Shown: piece by piece, positions 16,864 through 24,567 of the stretch
Layout of the letters: every line of letters starts with the position of its first letter
How positions within the stretch are numbered: position 1 is the stretch's first letter
Assembly (NCBI RefSeq): GCF_000191065.1
Contig: NZ_GL872283.1
Coordinates: forward strand, 1,296,447 to 1,360,446
DNA from: Prevotella multiformis DSM 16608
Lineage (GTDB): Bacteria; Bacteroidota; Bacteroidia; Bacteroidales; Bacteroidaceae
DNA length: 64,000 bases
Reading direction: 5' to 3'
Position numbers and translations under genes: made by a program
Notes under the pieces: model-generated
Databases searched by the model: none
What the model was told of the DNA's origin: nothing
Seen by the model: only the letters and a program-made list of their open reading frames with translations

Positions 16864-17856
16864 ATGAACAAGAATATGATCAAGACAGTGCTGGCAGGCG
16901 CAATGGTAGCCGCCGCACTGACAGCCTGCCAGAGCGAACCGGAAGTGGGAAGCTCGCTCTACCCTACAGCAGAAGAGAACTACGACACAAAGGCCTATCT
17001 CTACACCGGCACCGGCGATGACAACAAAGTCACGCTGGGCGGCGTGAAATCGGCGACGGATGTCACCCTGGCGAACGACAGTGCGCTGATCTACGTGCGC
17101 CTCTCCTCACCGGCAGACAAGGACGTTACCGTCAGCGTGGCTGCTACCGCCGAGAATGTCAAGACGCAAGGCAATGAGGAGGTGATGGACAAGGATGCCA
17201 TCCAGCTGAACCGGACGACCGTCACCATACCCAAAGGGCAGGTGACCGCCTCCGAACCTATCGCCGTAAAGCTGAAGGCGGGCGACGGCCTCAAGAAAAT
17301 CCCCATGCTGAAGAACGGTGCCGTTGCCGTAGCCATCACGTCCGTTGACGGTGCGGCCGCCGGCAGCTCCTACAACAGGGTACTGGTAGCAACCAACTTC
17401 AGCTATGAGAACGTCACGACCGACGGTGAACTGAACTACGACAAGAGCATCAGCTACGACCAGTACACCATGTCGACCAACCTCAGGAGAGTAAATGCCG
17501 GCAAACTGAACGACGGCAGTAAAAGCACCCTCATTTACACCTATATGTCCTACGGCCCGACATTCACAATGGCGTTCAAGAAAGAGACCCGCCTCACCGG
17601 CATCGGCGTCCTTTCCGCATACACGTACTACAACTACGGCGTCAAGGAAGTTGAGGTGTTCACCAGCATGGACGGCATGAAATGGACAAGGCAGGGGACG
17701 GTTACGGCAGCATCCCCCTATGACGACGACACCCCGCTGCCCATCGTCTTCTCTGCACCGGTAACCTGCAAGTATGCAAAGGTGAAAATTCTCTCCTCCT
17801 TCCATACCAGCAGCAGACCCCTCTTTGCCGTGAGCGAGATATGGGCGTTTGAATAA
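16864..17856 (+). CDS. DUF1735 plus F5/8 type C surface lipoprotein
   Basis: A 330-residue lipoprotein with lipobox Cys near residue 20 (ALTACQSEPE) and acidic residues after it. The first half is a DUF1735-like domain (LIYVRLSSPADKDVTVSVAA, NRTTVTIPKGQVTASEPIAV). The C-terminal half resembles an F5/8 type C (discoidin) carbohydrate-binding domain (AFKKETRLTGIGVLSAYTYY, VKEVEVFTSMDGMKWTRQG, CKYAKVKILSSF, AVSEIWAFE). It is the last gene of the operon, 21 bases after the LamG-type protein, and a strong terminator follows 47 bases later. The likely role is capturing glycans at the cell surface next to the GH18 enzyme. Confidence 0.86.
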   Translation: MNKNMIKTVLAGAMVAAALTACQSEPEVGSSLYPTAEENYDTKAYLYTGTGDDNKVTLGGVKSATDVTLANDSALIYVRLSSPADKDVTVSVAATAENVKTQGNEEVMDKDAIQLNRTTVTIPKGQVTASEPIAVKLKAGDGLKKIPMLKNGAVAVAITSVDGAAAGSSYNRVLVATNFSYENVTTDGELNYDKSISYDQYTMSTNLRRVNAGKLNDGSKSTLIYTYMSYGPTFTMAFKKETRLTGIGVLSAYTYYNYGVKEVEVFTSMDGMKWTRQGTVTAASPYDDDTPLPIVFSAPVTCKYAKVKILSSFHTSSRPLFAVSEIWAFE

Positions 17857-17903
17857 GCAGCCCCGGACGAATCTCTTCGCTACGGCGGACACATACTTCT
17901 GAA

Positions 17904-17952
17904 AAAGCCCCCAAAGCATAAGCCTCTCCAGGCCGTATGCTTTGGGGGCTTT
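17904..17952 (+). terminator. terminator of the SusC/D-GH18 operon
   Basis: A perfect 17-base stem (17904-17920 with 17936-17952, arm AAAGCCCCCAAAGCATA) with a 15-base loop, followed by TCTTTGTTC. It lies 47 bases after the last operon gene. Confidence 0.85.
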
Positions 17953-18000
17953 CTTTGTTCGCACAACCGCACACTCAACAACAGGCCATCATCTGCCATT

Positions 18001-18039
18001 CAAAGGGGCGTTCCTTACACGGCAAGGAACGCCCCTTTG
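18001..18039. repeat. perfect 16-bp inverted repeat
   Basis: CAAAGGGGCGTTCCTT (18001-18016) is exactly complementary to 18024-18039, with a 7-base loop. No T-run follows, so it is not a classic terminator for the plus strand. It lies 48 bases after the operon terminator. Confidence 0.7.
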
Positions 18040-18662
18040 GGCTCAAACCAACGCCCCCTTGCAATGCAAACAGGCACCGTTTTTTTGCGTGTCCGGCAAC
18101 CTGTTGTCCATCAATGTATTATAAAGCCATATTATACTGTACGGAGAACATGAATGACATAAGTCAGTAAATGGCCTGTCCTAAAAATTCCACATCGCCC
18201 TGTCGCTGCCAGAAAGCTCGTCAACCCGTCATGTCCTGCTTTTATACGGTATCTTCCGCTTTCCCTTTCAGTCGGAAGCGTGAACATGAATGGTGCCAGA
18301 CATCGACATGACGGCAGGAGGTGGAAAGACAGACCGCTTCCGGACACTGCAACGCATACAGCGGGCGTCGAATGGACGGCCTGCATGGAGAAAGTCTACC
18401 GGGCAGCAACGATAAAATGACCTTTCAAAAGGCTCTGGCCGCAGACAATTCCCCTGCCGAATCCGCAGATACACCACAGCGACAGGCCTCCTCGGAGGTT
18501 CTACAGGAGGGCTGCGGCAAGGTGCGGGAACGGCAGAGCAATGCAAGGAGACAATGTACACACCTCCCTTGCTGACACCCGCCGATGCCTGAGCGTACTG
18601 TGAAACTTCTGTAATGTAACACAATTCATGACGCAAAACAACAGCAATAAAAAGTTTTTTAG

Positions 18663-18670
18663 TATCTTTG
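18663..18670 (+). promoter_or_regulatory. -7 element upstream of ftsE
   Basis: TATCTTTG matches TAnnTTTG and lies 76 bases before the ftsE ATG. There is no clear -33 TTTG. Confidence 0.6.
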
Positions 18671-18745
18671 CAAGATAAACAATTGCCAAAGGCAATGCGT
18701 GAAAGAATATAGATTCACTATTCATAAAACCATACAGGAAGAATC

Positions 18746-19492
18746 ATGCTGATAGACTATAAGAAAGTAAACATATATCAGGACGAACGCCTGATTCTGA
18801 AAGATGTAGACTTTCAGGCCGAACAGGGAGAGTTCATCTATCTCATCGGACGTGTCGGATCGGGTAAGAGCTCGCTGTTGAAAACCATCTACGGTGAACT
18901 GGACATTGACAGTGAGGATGCCGAGAAGGCCGTTGTTCTGGGCGAGAAAATGCTCGACATCAAACGGAGCCGTATCCCAGCTCTCCGCAGACAGATGGGT
19001 ATCATCTTCCAGGACTTCCAGCTGCTGCATGACCGCTCCGTAGCCAAAAACCTCAAGTTCGTATTGCAGGCAACAGGCTGGAACGACCGGAAGAAAATCA
19101 GCCGGCGGATCGGGGAAGTGCTGGAGCAGGTGGGCATGACCGACAAAAAGGACAAAATGCCCAGCGAGCTGTCGGGCGGCGAGCAGCAGCGTGTCGCCAT
19201 CGCTCGTGCGCTGCTGAACATGCCGAAGATGATCCTTGCCGACGAACCGACAGGCAACCTCGACCCGGAGACGGCCGCCAACATCGTCAGCATCCTGAAA
19301 GACACCTGCCAGACGGGGACAACCGTCATCATGTCGACCCACAACATCAGTCTCCTCGACCGTTTCCCGGGCAGGGTCTATCGCTGCAAGGACGGCGGGC
19401 TTTCCCAGCTCAACGACAAGCAGGATGCCTGCGACCTGGACGAGGAAGCAGCACTCATCGAGCCCATCATCGAGCCGGCGCAGGACGAATAG
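18746..19492 (+). CDS. ftsE: cell-division ABC ATPase FtsE
   Basis: A 248-residue ABC ATPase: Walker A GRVGSGKS at residues 35-42, a Q-loop near GIIFQDFQLL, signature LSGGEQQR and Walker B MILADEPTGNLD, then an H-loop STHN. FtsE with membrane partner FtsX couples the divisome to septal peptidoglycan hydrolysis. The FtsE assignment rests on the short length, the ROCK-like early region and the Bacteroidota habit of placing ftsE apart from ftsX; ftsX is not in this window. An acidic tail (DLDEEAALIEPIIEPAQDE) extends past the usual end. lysC follows after 47 bases, likely in the same transcript. Confidence 0.82.
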   Translation: MLIDYKKVNIYQDERLILKDVDFQAEQGEFIYLIGRVGSGKSSLLKTIYGELDIDSEDAEKAVVLGEKMLDIKRSRIPALRRQMGIIFQDFQLLHDRSVAKNLKFVLQATGWNDRKKISRRIGEVLEQVGMTDKKDKMPSELSGGEQQRVAIARALLNMPKMILADEPTGNLDPETAANIVSILKDTCQTGTTVIMSTHNISLLDRFPGRVYRCKDGGLSQLNDKQDACDLDEEAALIEPIIEPAQDE

Positions 19493-19539
19493 ACAGACGT
19501 CGTCCAGCGTGAATCCACATACAGAAAAGACAGAAGAAG

Positions 19540-20856
19540 ATGAAAGTAATGAAATTCGGGGGCACATCCGTCGGCTCGCCCGAGCGGATGAAGGATGTAG
19601 CCTCACTGATTACAAAGTCTGGGGAGTCCGCATTCATCGTGCTCTCCGCAATGAGTGGAACGACCAACACCCTGATAGAAATATCGGATTACCTCTACCG
19701 GAAGAATCCAGAGGGTGCCAACGAACTGATCAACCAGCTGGAACGGAAATATCTCGGACATATCGGGGAGCTGTATTCCACGGAAGAATACAGGCAGAAA
19801 ACACGTGCGTTTCTGGAGGAGAAATTCAACTATCTGCGTTCCTTCACAAAAGACCTGTTCACCTCGTTCGAGGAGAAGAGCATCGTGGCACAGGGCGAGA
19901 TACTGTCGACCAACATGATGGTGAACTACCTGCAGGAGCAGGGAGTCAAGGCCGTCCTGCTGCCCGCACTCGACTTCATGCGGACGGACAAGAATGCCGA
20001 GCCCGACGGTCAGTACATCAGAGAGCACCTGACCGCCATCATGAAGGAGAACGAAGGCTATCGGATCTATATCACACAGGGGTTCATCTGCCGCAACGCC
20101 TACGGCGAAGTCGACAATCTGCAGCGCGGCGGATCGGACTACACGGCATCGCTTGTCGGGGCTGCCGTCAATGCCGAAGAAATCCAGATATGGACCGACA
20201 TCGATGGAATGCACAACAACGACCCGCGTGTCGTTGAGAAGACCGAAGCCGTGCGCCAGCTGAACTTTGAAGAGGCTTCAGAGCTGGCTTATTTCGGTGC
20301 CAAGATCCTCCACCCCACCTGCGTACAGCCGGCGAAATATGCCGGCATCCCGGTCCGGCTGAAGAACACGATGGATCCGGATGCTGAAGGAACCATCATC
20401 AACAACACCCTCGTGAAAGGAAAGATCAAGGCGGTCGCCGCCAAAGATGACATCACGGCCATCAAGATCAAGTCGAGCCGCATGCTCGGCGCATCCGGCT
20501 TCCTGCGCAAGGTATTCGAGATCTTCGAGAGCTACCAGACATCGATTGACATGATCGCGACCAGCGAGGTGGGTGTGTCGATGACCATCGAGAACGACAG
20601 CCATCTGGCGGAAATCGTCGACGAACTGAAGAAGTACGGCACCGTCACCGTCGATGCAGAGATGTGCATCGTCTGCGTTGTCGGCGACCTCGACTGGAGC
20701 AATGTCGGCTTCGAGACACTGGCGACGGATGCCATGAAGGACATCCCGGTCCGCATGATCAGCTACGGAGGCAGCAACTACAACATCTCCTTCCTGATCA
20801 GGGAGACCGACAAGCAGCGCGCACTGCAGTCGCTGTCGGATGTCCTATTCAAGTAA
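19540..20856 (+). CDS. lysC: aspartate kinase
   Basis: A 438-residue monofunctional aspartokinase that phosphorylates L-aspartate in the first step toward lysine (diaminopimelate), threonine and methionine. The N-terminal kinase motif KFGGTSVGSPERM begins at residue 5. FITRG-like and GRGGSDYTA-like segments appear as GFICRNAYGEVDNLQRGGSD, followed by the substrate segment IWTDIDGMHNNDPR. The C-terminal third carries two ACT regulatory domains (from about residue 300, GASGFLRKVFEIFESYQTSI), so feedback inhibition by an end-product amino acid is likely. lysA follows 156 bases later, giving the first and last enzymes of the DAP route side by side. No lysine riboswitch was seen. Confidence 0.93.
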   Translation: MKVMKFGGTSVGSPERMKDVASLITKSGESAFIVLSAMSGTTNTLIEISDYLYRKNPEGANELINQLERKYLGHIGELYSTEEYRQKTRAFLEEKFNYLRSFTKDLFTSFEEKSIVAQGEILSTNMMVNYLQEQGVKAVLLPALDFMRTDKNAEPDGQYIREHLTAIMKENEGYRIYITQGFICRNAYGEVDNLQRGGSDYTASLVGAAVNAEEIQIWTDIDGMHNNDPRVVEKTEAVRQLNFEEASELAYFGAKILHPTCVQPAKYAGIPVRLKNTMDPDAEGTIINNTLVKGKIKAVAAKDDITAIKIKSSRMLGASGFLRKVFEIFESYQTSIDMIATSEVGVSMTIENDSHLAEIVDELKKYGTVTVDAEMCIVCVVGDLDWSNVGFETLATDAMKDIPVRMISYGGSNYNISFLIRETDKQRALQSLSDVLFK

Positions 20857-21012
20857 CAGAACCGGCAGCAGACCGGCTTACAGGACACCCGTCGCGGAAG
20901 CTGACGCACGGCTTGTGGGCCGCCACCAGATGACTTTACAGCCCTATGTTCCACACGTCCTTACGGATAGCCGCATATAGGATAACGCCACGATACGATA
21001 CAAATCAGACAG

Positions 21013-22170
21013 ATGACCAACAGATTTCCGACAGACAAGTTCAAGCATATCGAGACCCCTTTCTACTATTACGACTGCAACCTCCTTCGGGAAACTCTGC
21101 AGGCGATCCATGAAGAAGCGAGGACACACGCAGACTTTATCGTCCACTATGCCGTCAAGGCCAATGCCAACGCAAAGGTGCTGAAGATGATCAGCCGGGC
21201 AGGAATGGGGGCCGACTGTGTGAGCGGAGGCGAGATACAACGCTGTCTGGACAGTGGCTTCCCTGCGGGCAGCATTGTCTATGCCGGCGTGGGGAAGGCA
21301 GACTGGGAAATCAATCTCGCACTCGACCACGACATCTTCTGCTTCAATGTGGAGAGCGTCGCTGAACTGGATGTCATCAACAGTCTGGCTGCGAGGAAAG
21401 GGAAAGTGGCGAATATATGCTTCCGCATCAACCCGGATGTAGGAGCGCATACGCATAAGATGATCACGACCGGACTGGCAGAGAACAAGTTCGGGATTGC
21501 CATGCAGGACATGGTGCCGGCCATCCGGGAGGCGGAAAGGATGGCGAACATCCGCTTTATCGGACTGCACTTCCACATCGGTTCACAGATTCTCGACATG
21601 ACGGACTACCGCCATCTGTGCAGCCGGATCAACGAAATACAAGACGGTCTGGAGGAGCAGGGGATAGAGGTCAGGCACATCAACGTCGGAGGCGGACTGG
21701 GTATCGACTATGAACGTCCGGACAGCCATCCCATCCCCGACTTCAAGGCCTACTTCTATGTCTTTGCCCATTACCTGAAACTAAGGGAAGGGCAGAAGCT
21801 GCACTTTGAGCTGGGACGTGCCGTCGTCGGACAGATGGGAAGCCTCATCACACGCACGCTCTACGTAAAACAGGGAACGGCAAAGCAGTTCGCCATCGTG
21901 GACGCCGGCATGACCGACCTCATCCGTCCAGCCCTCTACCATGCCAGACATGAGATAGAAAATCTGTCGAGCGATGGGCCGGAACAGATCTATGACGTTG
22001 TGGGGCCCATCTGCGAGTCAAGTGACGTCTTCGCCAAGGACATCCCGCTGAACACCGTCCACCGGGGCGACCTGATTGCGCTTCGGTCGGCCGGGGCATA
22101 CGGAGAAATCATGGCTTCGCAATACAACTGCCGCCGGCTGCCTGTCGGCTACCTGTCTGACGAGCTTTAA
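21013..22170 (+). CDS. lysA: diaminopimelate decarboxylase
   Basis: A 385-residue fold-III PLP enzyme that converts meso-diaminopimelate to L-lysine. The PLP-binding lysine is K49 in HYAVKANAN. Other landmarks are GADCVSGGEI, FHIGSQ, the phosphate-binding GGGLGIDY and the active-site CESSDVFAKD. Length and the HIGSQ/CESSD motifs favour LysA over the ornithine or carboxynorspermidine decarboxylase branches, and the neighbouring aspartate kinase supports this. The next gene starts 21 bases after its stop codon, so it probably leads a lysA-glycosyltransferase-fbp transcript. Confidence 0.9.
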   Translation: MTNRFPTDKFKHIETPFYYYDCNLLRETLQAIHEEARTHADFIVHYAVKANANAKVLKMISRAGMGADCVSGGEIQRCLDSGFPAGSIVYAGVGKADWEINLALDHDIFCFNVESVAELDVINSLAARKGKVANICFRINPDVGAHTHKMITTGLAENKFGIAMQDMVPAIREAERMANIRFIGLHFHIGSQILDMTDYRHLCSRINEIQDGLEEQGIEVRHINVGGGLGIDYERPDSHPIPDFKAYFYVFAHYLKLREGQKLHFELGRAVVGQMGSLITRTLYVKQGTAKQFAIVDAGMTDLIRPALYHARHEIENLSSDGPEQIYDVVGPICESSDVFAKDIPLNTVHRGDLIALRSAGAYGEIMASQYNCRRLPVGYLSDEL

Positions 22171-22191
22171 CAAAAACAATGCAACAAGTAA

Positions 22192-23406
22192 ATGTTCACC
22201 TTTGATCATACAACCCTCCTCTTCTCGGCTGTGCTGTTGGCCGTGGCACTACTGACAGCCCTGTGCAATCCTTTCTTCCGCAGAGTGAGGATATCAGAAC
22301 ACCGGACAGCAACGCCCGAGGCTGATGGAGAAGACACAACGGAGAGAACAGACGAAGGAGGGAAAGCTGTCGGAAGTTCGGCTATCCCTATGCTTCCGGC
22401 CGTCTCCATCATCTTCACGCCGCATGACAATGCGGAGGAGCTCTCGAAAAACCTCCCATGCTATCTGGGCCAGCACTACCCGGCAGATTTCCAGGTAATT
22501 GTCGTCGCTCCGCAGAACGACCATGAGACAAGTGATGTGCTGAAACGCTTTGCCGGCAACAGCCGCCTCTACACCACCTTCATCCCCGAGTCGTCCCGCT
22601 ACATGAGCAGGAAGAAACTCGCCGTCACGCTGGGAGTCAAAGCGGCGAAATACGAGTGGGTGATGATGGCTGATATAGGCTGCCGCCCACAAGGCGATGA
22701 CTGGCTGCGGACGATTGCCGGCAACTGTTCCGACGGAAGAGAGCTTGTGGTGGGATACACCCGCTATGAGGATGAGACTCCCGGCTACCGCCGCTTCGAA
22801 CGTTATTACAGGGCACGCTACGCCATGCGCGAATACCAGCACGACAGGGCTTACGCCTGTCCTTTCAACGCACTGCTGTTCCGCAGAAGCATCTTCCTGC
22901 ACGAAGAGGGATTCCGCGGAAACCTCAAGTATCTCCGAGGAGAGTTCGACTTCATGGTGAACAAATACGCCCGTGCCGGCAAGCTCGTAATGGAGAATGC
23001 TCCGGAGGGGACACTCATCGAGGAGACACCAACGGAAAAAAGCTGGACGGGAAGCCACCTCTTCTATATGGAGAACCGGCGGCATCTGGCGAATACGGCA
23101 CGCCATCGTCTCCTTCCCTTTCTGGACCAGGCGGCATTGCATGGCAACTACCTGTTACAGAGCACGGCGCTCATTGCCGCCATGCTGCTCGGCCGGTGGA
23201 CGGTCGCCGCTGCCGCAGGACTGGCACTCATACTGACGCTCGTCCTCCGCCTGCTCATCGGCAGGAAAGCCCTGGAGCGTTTCGACGTGGGAATCCCGGC
23301 CTGGAAAGTACTCCCTTACGAGATAGCAATAGCATGGCACTACCTGGGTTACAGGATTCAATACCGCCGTGCTGACAAGTACGACTTCATTTCTCATAAA
23401 CTATAA
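22192..23406 (+). CDS. membrane glycosyltransferase family 2
   Basis: A 404-residue protein with an N-terminal membrane helix (LLFSAVLLAVALLTALCNPF), then a 30-residue Glu/Thr-rich linker. A GT2 domain follows (VSIIFTPHDNAEELSKNL, QVIVVAPQND, KKLAVTLGVKAAKYEWVMMA) and then two hydrophobic C-terminal helices (LLGRWTVAAAAGLALILTLV). The usual DxD/DADC sugar-nucleotide metal motif appears as ADIGCRP, one Asp fewer than typical. The conserved acceptor-side segment RAYACPFNALLFRR is present. It transfers a sugar to an unknown membrane or envelope acceptor. It is fused end to start with the next gene (TAAATG), so the two probably work together. Confidence 0.82.
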   Translation: MFTFDHTTLLFSAVLLAVALLTALCNPFFRRVRISEHRTATPEADGEDTTERTDEGGKAVGSSAIPMLPAVSIIFTPHDNAEELSKNLPCYLGQHYPADFQVIVVAPQNDHETSDVLKRFAGNSRLYTTFIPESSRYMSRKKLAVTLGVKAAKYEWVMMADIGCRPQGDDWLRTIAGNCSDGRELVVGYTRYEDETPGYRRFERYYRARYAMREYQHDRAYACPFNALLFRRSIFLHEEGFRGNLKYLRGEFDFMVNKYARAGKLVMENAPEGTLIEETPTEKSWTGSHLFYMENRRHLANTARHRLLPFLDQAALHGNYLLQSTALIAAMLLGRWTVAAAAGLALILTLVLRLLIGRKALERFDVGIPAWKVLPYEIAIAWHYLGYRIQYRRADKYDFISHKL

Positions 23407-24564
23407 ATGCATATCCTCCATTACATAGACGGTATAGAAGCCGGCAACCTGCTGTCGGATCACCTCCTGCGGCTGGCTGCGGCACAGCGGGAATATGCAG
23501 ATGTCAGGACGGTCACACAGTCCGACAGGTTCACTAGTGTACTTGCCGACGGCCCAGCAGACATCATACACATCCATGCCTGCTGGGACTACAAGGCCGC
23601 AAGATGCGTCAGACAGGCTGCCGGGAAGGGGCTTCCCGTCGTACTCTCACCGCACTGGGGGCTCGACACACGGATCCGTACAACGGAACAGAGGCTCACA
23701 AAACGCACGAAGGCACTGCTCTATCAGGCGAAGACAGTGCGATGTGCAGATGCACTCCTCGTCACCAACGAACGGGAGAAGCAGGACATACTCGGACTGG
23801 GGTGGACAAAACGCATCGACGTAGTGGCAGACAGCGTGCTGGACAGCCGGCAGAGCGACGACCGGATGGCGCAGCAGACACTTGCTTTCTACCGAAAGGT
23901 ATGCGACACCCGCTATCAGCTTGCCATGACCGCCATGGAGCGGGAAGCCATACCCAGCCTGCTGCACGCCGGACTGGCACAGGAACCGGCACACAATCTC
24001 CTGCCCAGCGACCAGCTGCTAAACCTGCGGAGCCTGCATCCTGAGCAATGGAAACGCATCCTGCTCTACGCCGACGACGAAGGGATAAGAGACATCATAG
24101 ACGACGGCATCAGCCGTCTGCAGATCCAAGCACCGGACATAGACACGACGGCTATCCGGCGGTATGCCCTGCTGGCACCCAAGGAGACCCGATCCGTAGA
24201 CACGAAAGAACTGTCCGGCAACCAGTTCCTGCGACGGCAGCGGCTCAATGACAATCTCAACCGGGAGGAGACGCTGGTCAGAGAAATCGCCGTCATGCTG
24301 GCAAACACACAGCGGATAGAACAGGAAGGCAACCTCTCGCTGCGGCAGCTGGCAGACCTCTATACCGCCATCAAATACAATGACTATGACGAAGACCGTC
24401 TGGGGGAAGTGCTCCGTCACATGCGCATCTACCGCTATGCACGCCGCATCATACAGGTCCTCTCCGAAAAGATCCAGCTGAAAGAGGGGTTCATGCCCTT
24501 CGCTCCACTCAACGACAGACAGACAAGGAAGATCATAAAAAGAAATTACAACCAAAGACATTAG
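23407..24564 (+). CDS. GT4-like protein lacking the usual nucleotide-sugar half
   Basis: The first about 150 residues of this 385-residue protein look like the N-terminal Rossmann domain of GT4 glycosyltransferases (MHILHYIDGIEAG, ADIIHIHACWDYKAARCVRQ, PVVLSPHWGLDTRI, ADALLVTNEREKQDI). The second half should hold the nucleotide-sugar site with a G-R/K-x-x-E and E-x7-E motif. Instead it is a charged helical region (REEIAVMLANTQ-like, SLRQLADLYTAIKYNDYDED, VLRHMRIYRYARRIIQVLSE). Either it is a diverged, non-catalytic partner of the upstream GT2 enzyme or a new domain arrangement. The start codon follows the GT2 stop codon directly, and fbp starts three bases after its own stop. Confidence 0.7.
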   Translation: MHILHYIDGIEAGNLLSDHLLRLAAAQREYADVRTVTQSDRFTSVLADGPADIIHIHACWDYKAARCVRQAAGKGLPVVLSPHWGLDTRIRTTEQRLTKRTKALLYQAKTVRCADALLVTNEREKQDILGLGWTKRIDVVADSVLDSRQSDDRMAQQTLAFYRKVCDTRYQLAMTAMEREAIPSLLHAGLAQEPAHNLLPSDQLLNLRSLHPEQWKRILLYADDEGIRDIIDDGISRLQIQAPDIDTTAIRRYALLAPKETRSVDTKELSGNQFLRRQRLNDNLNREETLVREIAVMLANTQRIEQEGNLSLRQLADLYTAIKYNDYDEDRLGEVLRHMRIYRYARRIIQVLSEKIQLKEGFMPFAPLNDRQTRKIIKRNYNQRH

Positions 24565-24567
24565 TAT

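Larger units (their letters stand above)
17857..18745. other. 889-base gap upstream of ftsE
   Basis: Apart from the two hairpins and the ftsE -7 element, I see no supported gene between 18040 and 18650. The short reading frames on both strands lack ribosome-binding context or recognisable motifs. Confidence 0.5.

Noticed and set aside
18268..18636. 122-codon minus-strand frame in the gap before ftsE
   Set aside because: No promoter, ribosome-binding context or domain motif; overlapping frames of similar length exist on the other strand.
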